Assembly (NCBI GenBank): GCA_030426665.1 | Contig: JAUHYD010000015.1 | Location: 1-64,000 of the forward strand | From: Bacteroidia bacterium | Lineage (GTDB): Bacteria; Bacteroidota; Bacteroidia; Chitinophagales; Chitinophagaceae | Length of the DNA: 64,000 nt | Reading direction: 5' to 3' | Part shown: piece by piece, positions 44,322 to 52,762 of the stretch | Layout of the letters: each line of letters opens with the position of its first letter | Numbering within the stretch: the stretch's first letter is position 1 | Program-made: the position numbers and the translations under genes | The notes under the pieces: generated by a model | Told to the model about the DNA's origin: nothing | Seen by the model: only the letters and a program-made list of their open reading frames with translations | Database searches by the model: none

Positions 44322-46838
44322 TCAGAAGAGCGTTGGTGCTTCTCTTTTAGAGGCGTCGTCTCCGGCTTCCGGGAGCAGCGTTATGTCTTTCATATCGTTA
44401 CCAGCCAAAAAGCTTCCAATAGTTCTCCATCCGGTGATATCCACAGTCTCGTGCAGTGAAATTATTTCTTCTTTAAGTTCTGATTTCTTTTTGCCGGTTC
44501 GTACAATTACGGACGGTTCTTGTTGAAGTGTTACCAGCTCCAGATAATTCCCTTCTGCCTCTTTAATGAACGTGTATCTGCTTCTAAGTGTTTGACTTTC
44601 AATGATAAATCGTTTTACATTGAACTGTTTGTTCTTTGCATCGAAGTAGATTGCTGTTACTACTTTCTCCGGTTGGAACTTTTCGATCAAGACTAGCGTA
44701 TCCGCATCATATCGGTTGGTAATATCTGAGTTAGTCACCTCGTAAGTGCCATCTTTGTAGAAAGCAATTATCCGATCCTGTTCGTCAAATCTGCCCAGCA
44801 ATGTGCCGTGCCCATCTTGGTTAAGTCTGCCGACACTATCGTCGTACCACACCTGAGGCGCAGACAGAGTAGCCCTTCCTTTCTCCTTGAATTTAATACT
44901 TCTTACCGGGTACTTTGTTACCTGGTTGCCCATTGCGGATCTGCTCTTGATTTCCAGCTCCTCGAAGTAGTAGTCAAAAACTTTTACACGCGCTTTGCAA
45001 CCAGAAGAGAGGGTGATGGTAATTACCTCTGCCTCTCCGTTGGGGTTGGAAGAGAAATACAACACCTTGCTACCTGCATTGCCTCGAGTCAGGTCATATT
45101 CCTTGTCGCGGGTTACGGATGTGACATTAAATCGCTTCGCATAGGTGATGCCCGTTTTCCCGTCCATGTATATCATGTTGTATGTGGTACGGTCATCACT
45201 TTTCTGGAATACTGCAATGTGGTTGATGTCTTTGCCTATAAAAGTTTTGTCGGCGACTTTAGTAACCATCATCGTTCCGTTTTTGCGGAAAGCAATGATG
45301 TTATCGATATCGGAGCACTCGAAGGCGAATTCATCCTTCTTGAGTCCGGTCCCGATGAAGCCCTCTTTGTAGTTGGCATACAGCTTGGTGTTCGCTATTG
45401 CTACCGATGTTGCCTGAATAGTCTCAAAAGGACGAATTTCTGTTTTTCGCTCTCTGCCTTTGCCGTATTTTTTCAGCAGGTTTTCGTAGTAGTTAATTGC
45501 ATAGTCATTGAGGTGTGCAATGTTGTGCTTTACCTCCTCAATAGCCGCCTCAACACCCTTGATATGTTCATCGGCTTTAAAGGCATCGAACTTACTGATT
45601 CTCTTTATCTTAATTTCTGTCAGACGTATGATATCTTCTTGAGTAACGGTTCTTCTGAGCAGCTTTTTAAATGGATTTAATCCGTCATCAATTGCTTTAA
45701 GTACACCTTCCCAGGTAGTTTGTTCCTCGATATCCCTGTATATTCTATTTTCAATGAATATCTTTTCAAGGGACGAGTAATGCCAATCATTTTCCAGCTC
45801 ACCAAGCTTGATTTCCAGTTCTCTCAGCAGTAGCCCCTTCGTATGTTGGACAGAATGTTTCAGCAGGTCAGACGCACCAACGAAGTGTGGTTTGTCGTCC
45901 ATAATGATACATGCGTTGGGAGAGATGCTGATTTCACAATCGGTGAAGGCATACAGCGCATCGATAGTCTGATTGGTAGAAACGCCCGGTGCCAGTTGCA
46001 CAATCAGCTCCACGTCCTTTGCCGTATTGTCGGTGACGCTTTTTATTTTTATTTTACCTGAGTCATTGGCTTTCAGGATACTATCCACCATGTGAGATGT
46101 AGTTATTCCATAAGGAACATCTCTGATAGCAATTGATTTCTTATCTACTTCTTCTATTCTGGATCTGACTCTTACTTTTCCTCCTCTGGCACCATCGTTG
46201 TAGTTGCTTATGTCTATCATGCCGCCCGTCTGGAAGTCGGGGAACAATTCAAACTTCCTGCCTTTAAGGTGTTTGATGGCGCTTTCTATAATTTCACAGA
46301 AGTTGTGCGGTAGTATTTTGGTGCTCAGTCCCACGGCAATACCCTCGGTACCTTGTGCCAATAGCAAGGGGAACTTCATAGGTAGCGTTAGCGGTTCATT
46401 TTTTCGACCGTCATAGCTGAGCTTCCATTCCGTTGTTTTTGCATTGAAGGCAACTTCGAGTGCAAATTTCGACAGGCGTGCCTCTATATAACGTGCCGCA
46501 GCAGCACTATCACCTGTACGAACATCGCCCCAGTTTCCCTGCGTTTCTATCATCAGGTCTTTCTGACCCAGACCAACAATAGCATCACCGATAGAGGCAT
46601 CGCCATGCGGGTGATACTGCATTGATTGCCCGATGATGTTAGCAACTTTATTGAATCGGCCATCGTCCATTTCCTTCATTGCATGAAGGATACGGCGTTG
46701 CACCGGTTTAACGCCGTCCTCTATAGCCGGTACCGCTCGTTCTAGTATTACATAACTGGCATAGTCCAAAAACCAGTTCTGATACATTTCACTAATAAGT
46801 GTAGAGCCTTTCTCGGCAAACATATCCTGATCTTCCAT
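44322..46838 (-). CDS. parC: DNA topoisomerase IV subunit A (ParC)
   Basis: Type IIA topoisomerase breakage-reunion subunit, 838 residues. The winged-helix/tower region carries the catalytic tyrosine Y117 (SAAAARYIEARLS) and the conserved DGVKPVQRRILHAM and QYHPHGDASIGDA segments. The C-terminal domain shows about five beta-pinwheel blades but no clear GyrA box (QRRGGxG), which supports ParC over GyrA. Together with ParE it decatenates chromosomes. The parE gene is not adjacent; the upstream neighbour is divergent. TACTTTTG about 97 nt upstream may be the -7 element. Confidence 0.93.
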   Translation of the reverse strand: MEDQDMFAEKGSTLISEMYQNWFLDYASYVILERAVPAIEDGVKPVQRRILHAMKEMDDGRFNKVANIIGQSMQYHPHGDASIGDAIVGLGQKDLMIETQGNWGDVRTGDSAAAARYIEARLSKFALEVAFNAKTTEWKLSYDGRKNEPLTLPMKFPLLLAQGTEGIAVGLSTKILPHNFCEIIESAIKHLKGRKFELFPDFQTGGMIDISNYNDGARGGKVRVRSRIEEVDKKSIAIRDVPYGITTSHMVDSILKANDSGKIKIKSVTDNTAKDVELIVQLAPGVSTNQTIDALYAFTDCEISISPNACIIMDDKPHFVGASDLLKHSVQHTKGLLLRELEIKLGELENDWHYSSLEKIFIENRIYRDIEEQTTWEGVLKAIDDGLNPFKKLLRRTVTQEDIIRLTEIKIKRISKFDAFKADEHIKGVEAAIEEVKHNIAHLNDYAINYYENLLKKYGKGRERKTEIRPFETIQATSVAIANTKLYANYKEGFIGTGLKKDEFAFECSDIDNIIAFRKNGTMMVTKVADKTFIGKDINHIAVFQKSDDRTTYNMIYMDGKTGITYAKRFNVTSVTRDKEYDLTRGNAGSKVLYFSSNPNGEAEVITITLSSGCKARVKVFDYYFEELEIKSRSAMGNQVTKYPVRSIKFKEKGRATLSAPQVWYDDSVGRLNQDGHGTLLGRFDEQDRIIAFYKDGTYEVTNSDITNRYDADTLVLIEKFQPEKVVTAIYFDAKNKQFNVKRFIIESQTLRSRYTFIKEAEGNYLELVTLQQEPSVIVRTGKKKSELKEEIISLHETVDITGWRTIGSFLAGNDMKDITLLPEAGDDASKREAPTLF

Positions 46839-46934
46839 GTATTTTGCTTGTTTTATTCTTTTTGCCTGTGTCTGCTACAGCTGATTAATAATTGCCTTGC
46901 AAGTAGCGACAGGCAGGGGCATAACGAACCAAAA

Positions 46935-46942
46935 CAAAAGTA
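46935..46942 (-). promoter_or_regulatory. -7 promoter element of parC
   Basis: On the minus strand it reads TACTTTTG (TAnnTTTG), 97 nt upstream of the parC start. No clear -33 partner. Confidence 0.35.
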
Positions 46943-47062
46943 TCTATTGTGACTGAATGATTAAAAAGTATTTATCCACGTGTGTGTATGTTGGGATATC
47001 GGTGGGTTCTGAAGTGAGGAGCATGTTTTGTGAGTGAGTGTTTATTAGTATGACTGATATCT

Positions 47063-47070
47063 TAACTTTG
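47063..47070 (+). promoter_or_regulatory. -7 promoter element of the uracil-DNA glycosylase gene
   Basis: TAACTTTG (TAnnTTTG) ends only 4 nt before the ATG, so transcription from it would start at or very near the start codon. This suggests a leaderless mRNA. Confidence 0.45.
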
Positions 47071-47074
47071 TTTT

Positions 47075-47668
47075 ATGGAGTCGCTGTTGTCGTCGATCAG
47101 AAAGTGCAATGTCTGTCAATCCCATCTGCCATATTCCTGTCGTCCTATTGTGCAGGCAAGTGAATTGTCCCGGATAGTTATCATAGGTCAGGCACCTGGC
47201 GAAAAAGTGCAGCAATCGGGCGTACCGTGGGACGACCGGAGTGGACAAGAGTTGAGAAGGTGGCTTGGTGTGACAGATGACCAGTTTTATTATGCCGAAC
47301 TGTTTGCATTGGTGCCTATGGGATTTTGCTATCCCGGTAGGGGTAAGTCGGGCGATGCACCACCACGACCGGAATGTGCTCCGCTCTGGCACGATAAAAT
47401 ACTGGCCGGTATGCCTGGTGTGAAGTTGATAATTCTGATAGGTATGTATGCACAGCAATACTATTTAAGAGACAGGTCTTATAAAACGCTGACGGAGAAT
47501 GTACGCGCATACAAAGATTTTTTGCCCGATTACCTGCCATTGGTGCACCCATCTCCGAGAAACAGAATATGGCAGAAGAAAAACAGTTGGTTTGAAACGG
47601 ATGTTGTGCCAATGATTCAGGAGATAGTCTGGCAGATAATTGGGAATAATACTTTGCTTATGGTTTAA
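47075..47668 (+). CDS. Uracil-DNA glycosylase family protein
   Basis: Base-excision-repair enzyme of the uracil-DNA glycosylase superfamily (COG1573 type), 197 residues. N-terminal C11-x2-C14 and a later cysteine (C22) recall the iron-sulfur-binding families 4/5, but the full four-cysteine set is not obvious. The active-site loop is GQAPGEK (38-44), followed by GVPWDDRSGQELRRWLG and the FALVPMGFCYPG and HPSPRN segments. It probably removes uracil or a related base from DNA; substrate range unknown. Monocistronic. Confidence 0.9.
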   Translation: MESLLSSIRKCNVCQSHLPYSCRPIVQASELSRIVIIGQAPGEKVQQSGVPWDDRSGQELRRWLGVTDDQFYYAELFALVPMGFCYPGRGKSGDAPPRPECAPLWHDKILAGMPGVKLIILIGMYAQQYYLRDRSYKTLTENVRAYKDFLPDYLPLVHPSPRNRIWQKKNSWFETDVVPMIQEIVWQIIGNNTLLMV

Positions 47669-47860
47669 TGTCAGTAAAACATCGACTAACAGAATTTGGT
47701 ATTCAGATATTTTCTTGTTGCCAAATAGGCACAAAGTCTCGGTGACACATGTAATTAGTTGTAGTTGCCCAAATTATAAAAAAAGAATCATTAATTTCGA
47801 ACCACAATTTAATATAATAAGGTTTCACATAAAAAATAATACGACAGATTACTAAAATAA

Positions 47861-47883
47861 TAGCTGTTTTTCTGAAACAGCTA
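47861..47883. other. Palindrome upstream of the restriction-modification genes
   Basis: Perfect 9-bp inverted repeat TAGCTGTTT-TTCTG-AAACAGCTA, 28 nt before the first ATG of the methyltransferase gene. It could be an operator, a 5-prime leader hairpin or a terminator of upstream transcription; no T-run follows. Confidence 0.5.
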
Positions 47884-47911
47884 GAATATCATAAGCTAAT
47901 TAATTTTGAGA

Positions 47912-50206
47912 ATGACAAAGGAGGGAAAAGGGTACAAAATGACTAAAAAAAATGTTGCGGGAGAAGAAGAGCCAAAAGTGAATACAAAAAAAAATGGATC
48001 GGAAAGTGAAAAACTAAATTTTGTTTCCCTTTTTTCTGGCGCTGGCGGGTTAGATATAGGTTTTAAGGAATTGGGGTTTGATTGCATTTTTGCTTCTGAC
48101 ATTATGCCGCAAGCTGAAGCAACCTTTAATTACAATTTTCCGTTAACACCGTTCATAAGAAAAGACATAAGGTTGTTATCAAGTGAGGAGATATCTGGGT
48201 TGGTTGGAAATAAGCGTATAAATGTAATTATCGGAGGCCCCCCTTGTCAGGGGTTTTCAAATATGGGAAATAAAAACTCTGCTGACCCACGCAACTATTT
48301 ATTTGAGAGTTACGTAAAGATTGTCGATAAGATAAAACCTCAATGTTTCTTATTTGAAAATGTGAAAGGTTTATTGACAATGTTTGAAGGGAGGTTTTTT
48401 GAAAAAGTGATTAATTCATTTTTGAAAATAGGCTACAATCTTTCTTATTCACTGATTGATACCTCGAAATATGGGGTTCCTCAAAAACGAGAAAGGATTA
48501 TTATTTTTGGTACTAGCATAAATCGACAGTTTAAATTTCCTAAACCTGATAATAAGGGTATCGGAATTCTTAAATCTTATTTGAATGTAGGTCAAGCAAT
48601 TGATGATCTCGTACTGAATCGCGATAATGTTCCAAATCACCTTGTTCTGAACCATAGCGAAATTGTCGTAAAAAGATATAAGCTGATACCCGAAGGAGGC
48701 AAATTGCCCAAGCCAGAATTTCTACCGATTGAAATACGAAGAAAAAACTTTGGTAATACTTATACAAGACTTCACAGAAACGAAGTTTCATCTACAATCG
48801 TTCCTGGAAACAACGCACTCCCTGTACACCCTGTTTTAGATAGAAGTTTAACTCCGAGAGAAGCCGCACGGATTCAGACATTTCCCGATAGTTTTATATT
48901 TCAAGGAGACAGGCGTTCTCAATGTATCTTGGTTGGGAATGCTGTGCCTCCGCTACTTTCTGCAAAACTGGCTCAGTGTGTTTTAGACTTTATTAATGAA
49001 AGAAGTTACTCGGGGCTTGTTCCTGATGGCGAAGTTTTCACTGGGACTGAATTTTTAAGTAATAAGCCAAAAAAATTAAGGAAAAACGGAAGAGCTACTT
49101 TGAAATTTGCAGATTTGTTTTGCGGGGTTGGTGGATTCACACAGGGCTTAGAAGCCGCGGGGCTTGAATGCAAACTTGGCGTGGATTTTGATGAACACGC
49201 AGTAGATGCATATCGAAAAAATCATCATTCTCATGAATGCTTACGGCTAGACTTAAGTGATGAAAAAATACAACAGTCAGTTGCGGATAGATTAAAAAGG
49301 GAAAAGGTTGATTTAGTTGTTGGAGGACCTCCGTGTCAGGGTTTTTCTATATTTGGAAAAAGGAGATTTGTAAATACTCAGAATCATGACTTGAAGAACG
49401 ACAAAAGAAATGATTTAGTTTTTGCTTTTGCAAACATCGTTATTAAAGCAGAACCCAATTGGTTTATAATGGAGAACGTCCCTGGAATCCTTTCTGCTCA
49501 CAACGGTCTATACGTAGATGAAATTAGAAAATTCTTTACAAAACACAATTACAGAACAGAAGTTAAAGTAATTAATGCCGCTGATTATGGTGCGCCACAA
49601 TTGAGAAAGCGATTTATTTTGTTTGGAACAAAGACGGACCTAATAATTCCATTCCCCAAACCAAAATATTTTGAGAATCCGGAATCATGGCAATTGCCAT
49701 ATAGAACGGTTGGTGAAGTGCTGACAGATTTAGCGAGTAAATCAACTCTTGATAGTGTTAAAAACCATATTGCTCCCAAACATTCAAAGATTATTGTTGA
49801 GCGTTTTTCTTACATCAAGGAAGGCGAAAAGTTGGATATAGAATCCTTACCGGAATATTTGAAAATCGGAACTAAAACGGGTAAGCCTATATCTAATTAC
49901 AGTCATGTTTTCAAAAGGCTTCATCGAGAGAAACCTTCAAGCACAATTGTGCCAGGGCATAACGCATTTCCAGTTCATCCGATACTAAATCGGACTTTAA
50001 CTGTGAGAGAAGCAGCTCGAATACAAACGTTTCCTGATAGTTATGAATTTGTTGGGCCAATAATTAACCAATGCTTGCAAGTTGGCAATGCTTTTCCCTG
50101 TATTGTGGCACAAACATTTGGTGAGCGGTTAAGAACGGTTATTAATAAAGAATGGGGTATTGAAAACACGACCAATTTAGCTAAGTATTCAATGTTAGAA
50201 AAATAA
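47912..50206 (+). CDS. Tandem-domain C5-cytosine DNA methyltransferase
   Basis: DNA (cytosine-5) methyltransferase with two complete catalytic domains, ~764 residues. Domain 1 (about 36-350) has FSGAGGLDIG, GGPPCQGFSNMG with catalytic Cys near residue 112, ENVKGLL, and the target-recognition region before HPVLDRSLTPREAARIQTF. Domain 2 (about 385-745) repeats them: FCGVGGFTQG, GGPPCQGFSIFG with catalytic Cys near 475, ENVPGIL and RTLTVREAARIQTF. Two domains would suit a non-palindromic site, one strand each. ATG 47912 is chosen; TTG 47906 is also possible, and ATG 47939, preceded by AGGAGGG at 47919-47925, is another. The genes are AT-rich relative to neighbours, suggesting transfer. The nuclease gene follows by 6 nt. 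Confidence 0.92.
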   Translation: MTKEGKGYKMTKKNVAGEEEPKVNTKKNGSESEKLNFVSLFSGAGGLDIGFKELGFDCIFASDIMPQAEATFNYNFPLTPFIRKDIRLLSSEEISGLVGNKRINVIIGGPPCQGFSNMGNKNSADPRNYLFESYVKIVDKIKPQCFLFENVKGLLTMFEGRFFEKVINSFLKIGYNLSYSLIDTSKYGVPQKRERIIIFGTSINRQFKFPKPDNKGIGILKSYLNVGQAIDDLVLNRDNVPNHLVLNHSEIVVKRYKLIPEGGKLPKPEFLPIEIRRKNFGNTYTRLHRNEVSSTIVPGNNALPVHPVLDRSLTPREAARIQTFPDSFIFQGDRRSQCILVGNAVPPLLSAKLAQCVLDFINERSYSGLVPDGEVFTGTEFLSNKPKKLRKNGRATLKFADLFCGVGGFTQGLEAAGLECKLGVDFDEHAVDAYRKNHHSHECLRLDLSDEKIQQSVADRLKREKVDLVVGGPPCQGFSIFGKRRFVNTQNHDLKNDKRNDLVFAFANIVIKAEPNWFIMENVPGILSAHNGLYVDEIRKFFTKHNYRTEVKVINAADYGAPQLRKRFILFGTKTDLIIPFPKPKYFENPESWQLPYRTVGEVLTDLASKSTLDSVKNHIAPKHSKIIVERFSYIKEGEKLDIESLPEYLKIGTKTGKPISNYSHVFKRLHREKPSSTIVPGHNAFPVHPILNRTLTVREAARIQTFPDSYEFVGPIINQCLQVGNAFPCIVAQTFGERLRTVINKEWGIENTTNLAKYSMLEK

Positions 50207-50212
50207 AATAAC

Positions 50213-51469
50213 ATGTCAATTAATCATCATCTTTTAGCAAAAACTACAACTGATTCAATTTTAGCCAATTTTAAGTCAAATCAATGGAGTTGTTGTGAAA
50301 ACATTGGAACTGATTTTTATAGAGTTGGAACAGATAGTACTTTCCCCTCTCCGGATGCTGCATTCTATGATAGTGCAAAAAAACTACTTGTTTCATTTGA
50401 GTTTAAGCCTCCTACGGAAACGAAGAGAGGGATTTTGACTGGATTGGGACAAACCATCGCCTATCTCAATTCGTGCAGTCTATCCTATTTAATTGTTCCA
50501 AGTAAATTGGAAGGCTTTGAGATGGGAGAGTATATGGCTGATTTGTTTAAGTCTCAAATTGAAGAGAATTTACCGATTGGATTAATTGTTTATGAGAACG
50601 ATAATCCGCAAAATGTTTCTTTAATTCACAATGTAAATAAATTAGTTAAAGAGAAAGAATACAGCTCGACAGGGACGGGGCGGTTTTGGGCGAAACATTT
50701 GGATATGCCAATTCCATTGTTTCATCTGATTTTGCATTGCTTCTATCTCAAAAAGACGAATCAAATTGACATCGATGCATTTGCCTATTGCTGGGAGAGG
50801 TATCTCGTGCCTAGGAAAGTTCTTAGAGCGTTAAAACCAAATATTGTTAGTGACTTGCAGGGCGAGCCTATTAAGACGCTATCCGGTATTAAAAATATAC
50901 TCTTTCTTGAAAAGAGAATTCTTTCAATTAACAAATTATCTGGTAAAGATAAAATCGACCAGATTAAACGCCTAAAACAAGATGTAAAAATAGGGTATGT
51001 AGGTGATAATTATTACAACTCAGTGAAGAAAAATTTTGTTACTTTTTTGAAGCATATAGGTGTAATAGATAACGTTGGTTCCCTGACGGATATTGGATTC
51101 AAGATATACCACTTGGGTTTAGTTAATGGACCCAGAAGTAAAATTTTCTTCGATTATTTTACACAAATAGTATTACTCATAGGTCACCATCTAGAATTGA
51201 TTTTCGATTTAGATATAATGTTTAACAAGTATAGGGGAGAGAAAACAGTTTCAGAAATTCGAAGTATTATGTTAAGCGAGTATGAAGCAAAAGGGATGAT
51301 TAAGAGAAACCCAAATAGACAAGTTGGAGAGAATAGTTCGGTAAGTTTTTTGAAGTACGAATTCATATTATGGAATTCGCTTGAACTGACTACCAAGACC
51401 GCAGGGAAGCCTGAATTGTCGTTTAATTGGAAGAAGATAACCGAAGTTTGCTCACTTCCATATCTGTAA
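50213..51469 (+). CDS. Candidate type II restriction endonuclease (PD-(D/E)XK)
   Basis: Protein of 418 residues encoded 6 nt after the tandem methyltransferase. An N-terminal nuclease motif is visible: P47-D48, then E63-F-K65 (SPDAAFYDSAKKLLVSFEFK), followed by a GLGQTIAYL helix (Q80), as in the PD-(D/E)XK superfamily. The middle and C-terminal parts, about 150-418, are mixed helix/beta with no recognised domain and may provide DNA recognition. Position, composition and motif together make it the cognate restriction enzyme; the recognition site cannot be read. There is no frameshift, so the system could be active. Confidence 0.78.
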   Translation: MSINHHLLAKTTTDSILANFKSNQWSCCENIGTDFYRVGTDSTFPSPDAAFYDSAKKLLVSFEFKPPTETKRGILTGLGQTIAYLNSCSLSYLIVPSKLEGFEMGEYMADLFKSQIEENLPIGLIVYENDNPQNVSLIHNVNKLVKEKEYSSTGTGRFWAKHLDMPIPLFHLILHCFYLKKTNQIDIDAFAYCWERYLVPRKVLRALKPNIVSDLQGEPIKTLSGIKNILFLEKRILSINKLSGKDKIDQIKRLKQDVKIGYVGDNYYNSVKKNFVTFLKHIGVIDNVGSLTDIGFKIYHLGLVNGPRSKIFFDYFTQIVLLIGHHLELIFDLDIMFNKYRGEKTVSEIRSIMLSEYEAKGMIKRNPNRQVGENSSVSFLKYEFILWNSLELTTKTAGKPELSFNWKKITEVCSLPYL

Positions 51470-51634
51470 ATTCCGCTATTAACAATAATGAGTTTGTAAC
51501 TCAGTGATTTGCTATTACTTAATGGTGTAAGTGTTTGTGCTTTACGTGTTTAGCAATAATATTTGTATGATTTCTTTGGGGGGTATTATTAAATGCATAT
51601 ATTAGGGAAGCGTTGGCGTAAATAACATTTGTGT

Positions 51635-52762
51635 ATGAATGAATTAAAAGTAATCAGACAATACCTGCATCAGCATCCTGAAGTTTCTCAGGAAGAGGCA
51701 AATACTCAAAGTTATTTGTTGGTACTTTTTGCAAGGCTGAATATAGACAGGGTAGAGAAAGTGGCAAAGACCGGAATTTTGCTCACTTTCAAAAGTTTGA
51801 AAAAGGGTAAAAATGTTTTGTTTCGTGGCGACATAGACGGTTTGCCGATAGAAGAGACGAATGACCTCCCTTATCGCTCTCAGAAGAAGGGCGTGTCCCA
51901 TAAATGCGGCCATGACGGACATACGACTATATTGTATGGGCTTGCAAAGAAATACTCTGAACGACGACCCGAGTCGGGTGATGTGTATTTGCTGTTTCAG
52001 CCGGCAGAGGAAAATGGATGGGGAGCAAGAGCAGTGGTAGAGAGTGGTGTGCTGAAGGATTTGCCGATAGATATGGTGTTTGCGCTGCATAACCTTCCGG
52101 GTTATCAGATGCACACCGTCGTTTCCAGGGAAGGGAGTTTTTCATCAAGTGTTATCAGTCTGGCTGCCAACTTCAAAGGATATACGGCACATGCAGCAGA
52201 ACCATGGAACGGAAAGAACCCTGCCAATGCGATGAGCATGTATCTGTCTGCTGCATTAGAGTTTAACTATGAGAATAAAGAATTGCATGAGTACATAACA
52301 GTGACTCCGGTATATGCCAATATGGGAAGCAAGTCTTACGGTATTTCTGCAGGAGAGGGTACTGTACATTTGACTATCAGGGCTGATATCCCGGAAAGGA
52401 TGAAGGCGGCATTGCGTAAGATTGAAAATCTGGCCAAAGCAGCAGCAACAGAGGAAGGTCTTGAATTGACGTTGGAACATATAGAACCGTTCGATGCCAA
52501 CATGAACGCCCCCGAAGCCGTGTCTCTCATCCGGCAGAGTGCCGAGACGCTGGGGCTCGAGTATATAGATAGAGAAGAGCCCTTCCGATGGGGGGAGGAC
52601 TTTGGTTTGTTTACCGGACTGTACCCGGGTGCCATGTTTGGCGTGGGTGCAGGTGTTGACTGTAAACCATTGCATCACCCGGCTTATGATTTTCCGGATG
52701 CAATCACTTCGACAGGAGTAAATATGTTTTTAACGATACAAAAGAAGGCACAGCAACTATGA
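51635..52762 (+). CDS. M20 family amidohydrolase / aminoacylase
   Basis: Zinc-dependent hydrolase of the M20D (aminoacylase/IAA-amino-acid hydrolase) group, about 375 residues. Metal and catalytic segments are present: FRGDIDGLPIEE, HKCGHDGHTTILYG and a PAEENGWGARAV loop, plus a dimerisation lid domain around 165-280. It removes acyl groups from amino acids or dipeptides. The start ATG 51635 is preferred to TTG 51629. Its stop overlaps the start of the racemase-like gene by 4 nt (ATGA), so the pair is translationally coupled and may process the same amino-acid substrate. Confidence 0.9.
   Translation: MNELKVIRQYLHQHPEVSQEEANTQSYLLVLFARLNIDRVEKVAKTGILLTFKSLKKGKNVLFRGDIDGLPIEETNDLPYRSQKKGVSHKCGHDGHTTILYGLAKKYSERRPESGDVYLLFQPAEENGWGARAVVESGVLKDLPIDMVFALHNLPGYQMHTVVSREGSFSSSVISLAANFKGYTAHAAEPWNGKNPANAMSMYLSAALEFNYENKELHEYITVTPVYANMGSKSYGISAGEGTVHLTIRADIPERMKAALRKIENLAKAAATEEGLELTLEHIEPFDANMNAPEAVSLIRQSAETLGLEYIDREEPFRWGEDFGLFTGLYPGAMFGVGAGVDCKPLHHPAYDFPDAITSTGVNMFLTIQKKAQQL

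Noticed and set aside
44808-45680. 290-codon open frame antisense to parC
   Set aside because: Lies entirely within parC, whose motifs are clear; composition is that of a shadow frame.
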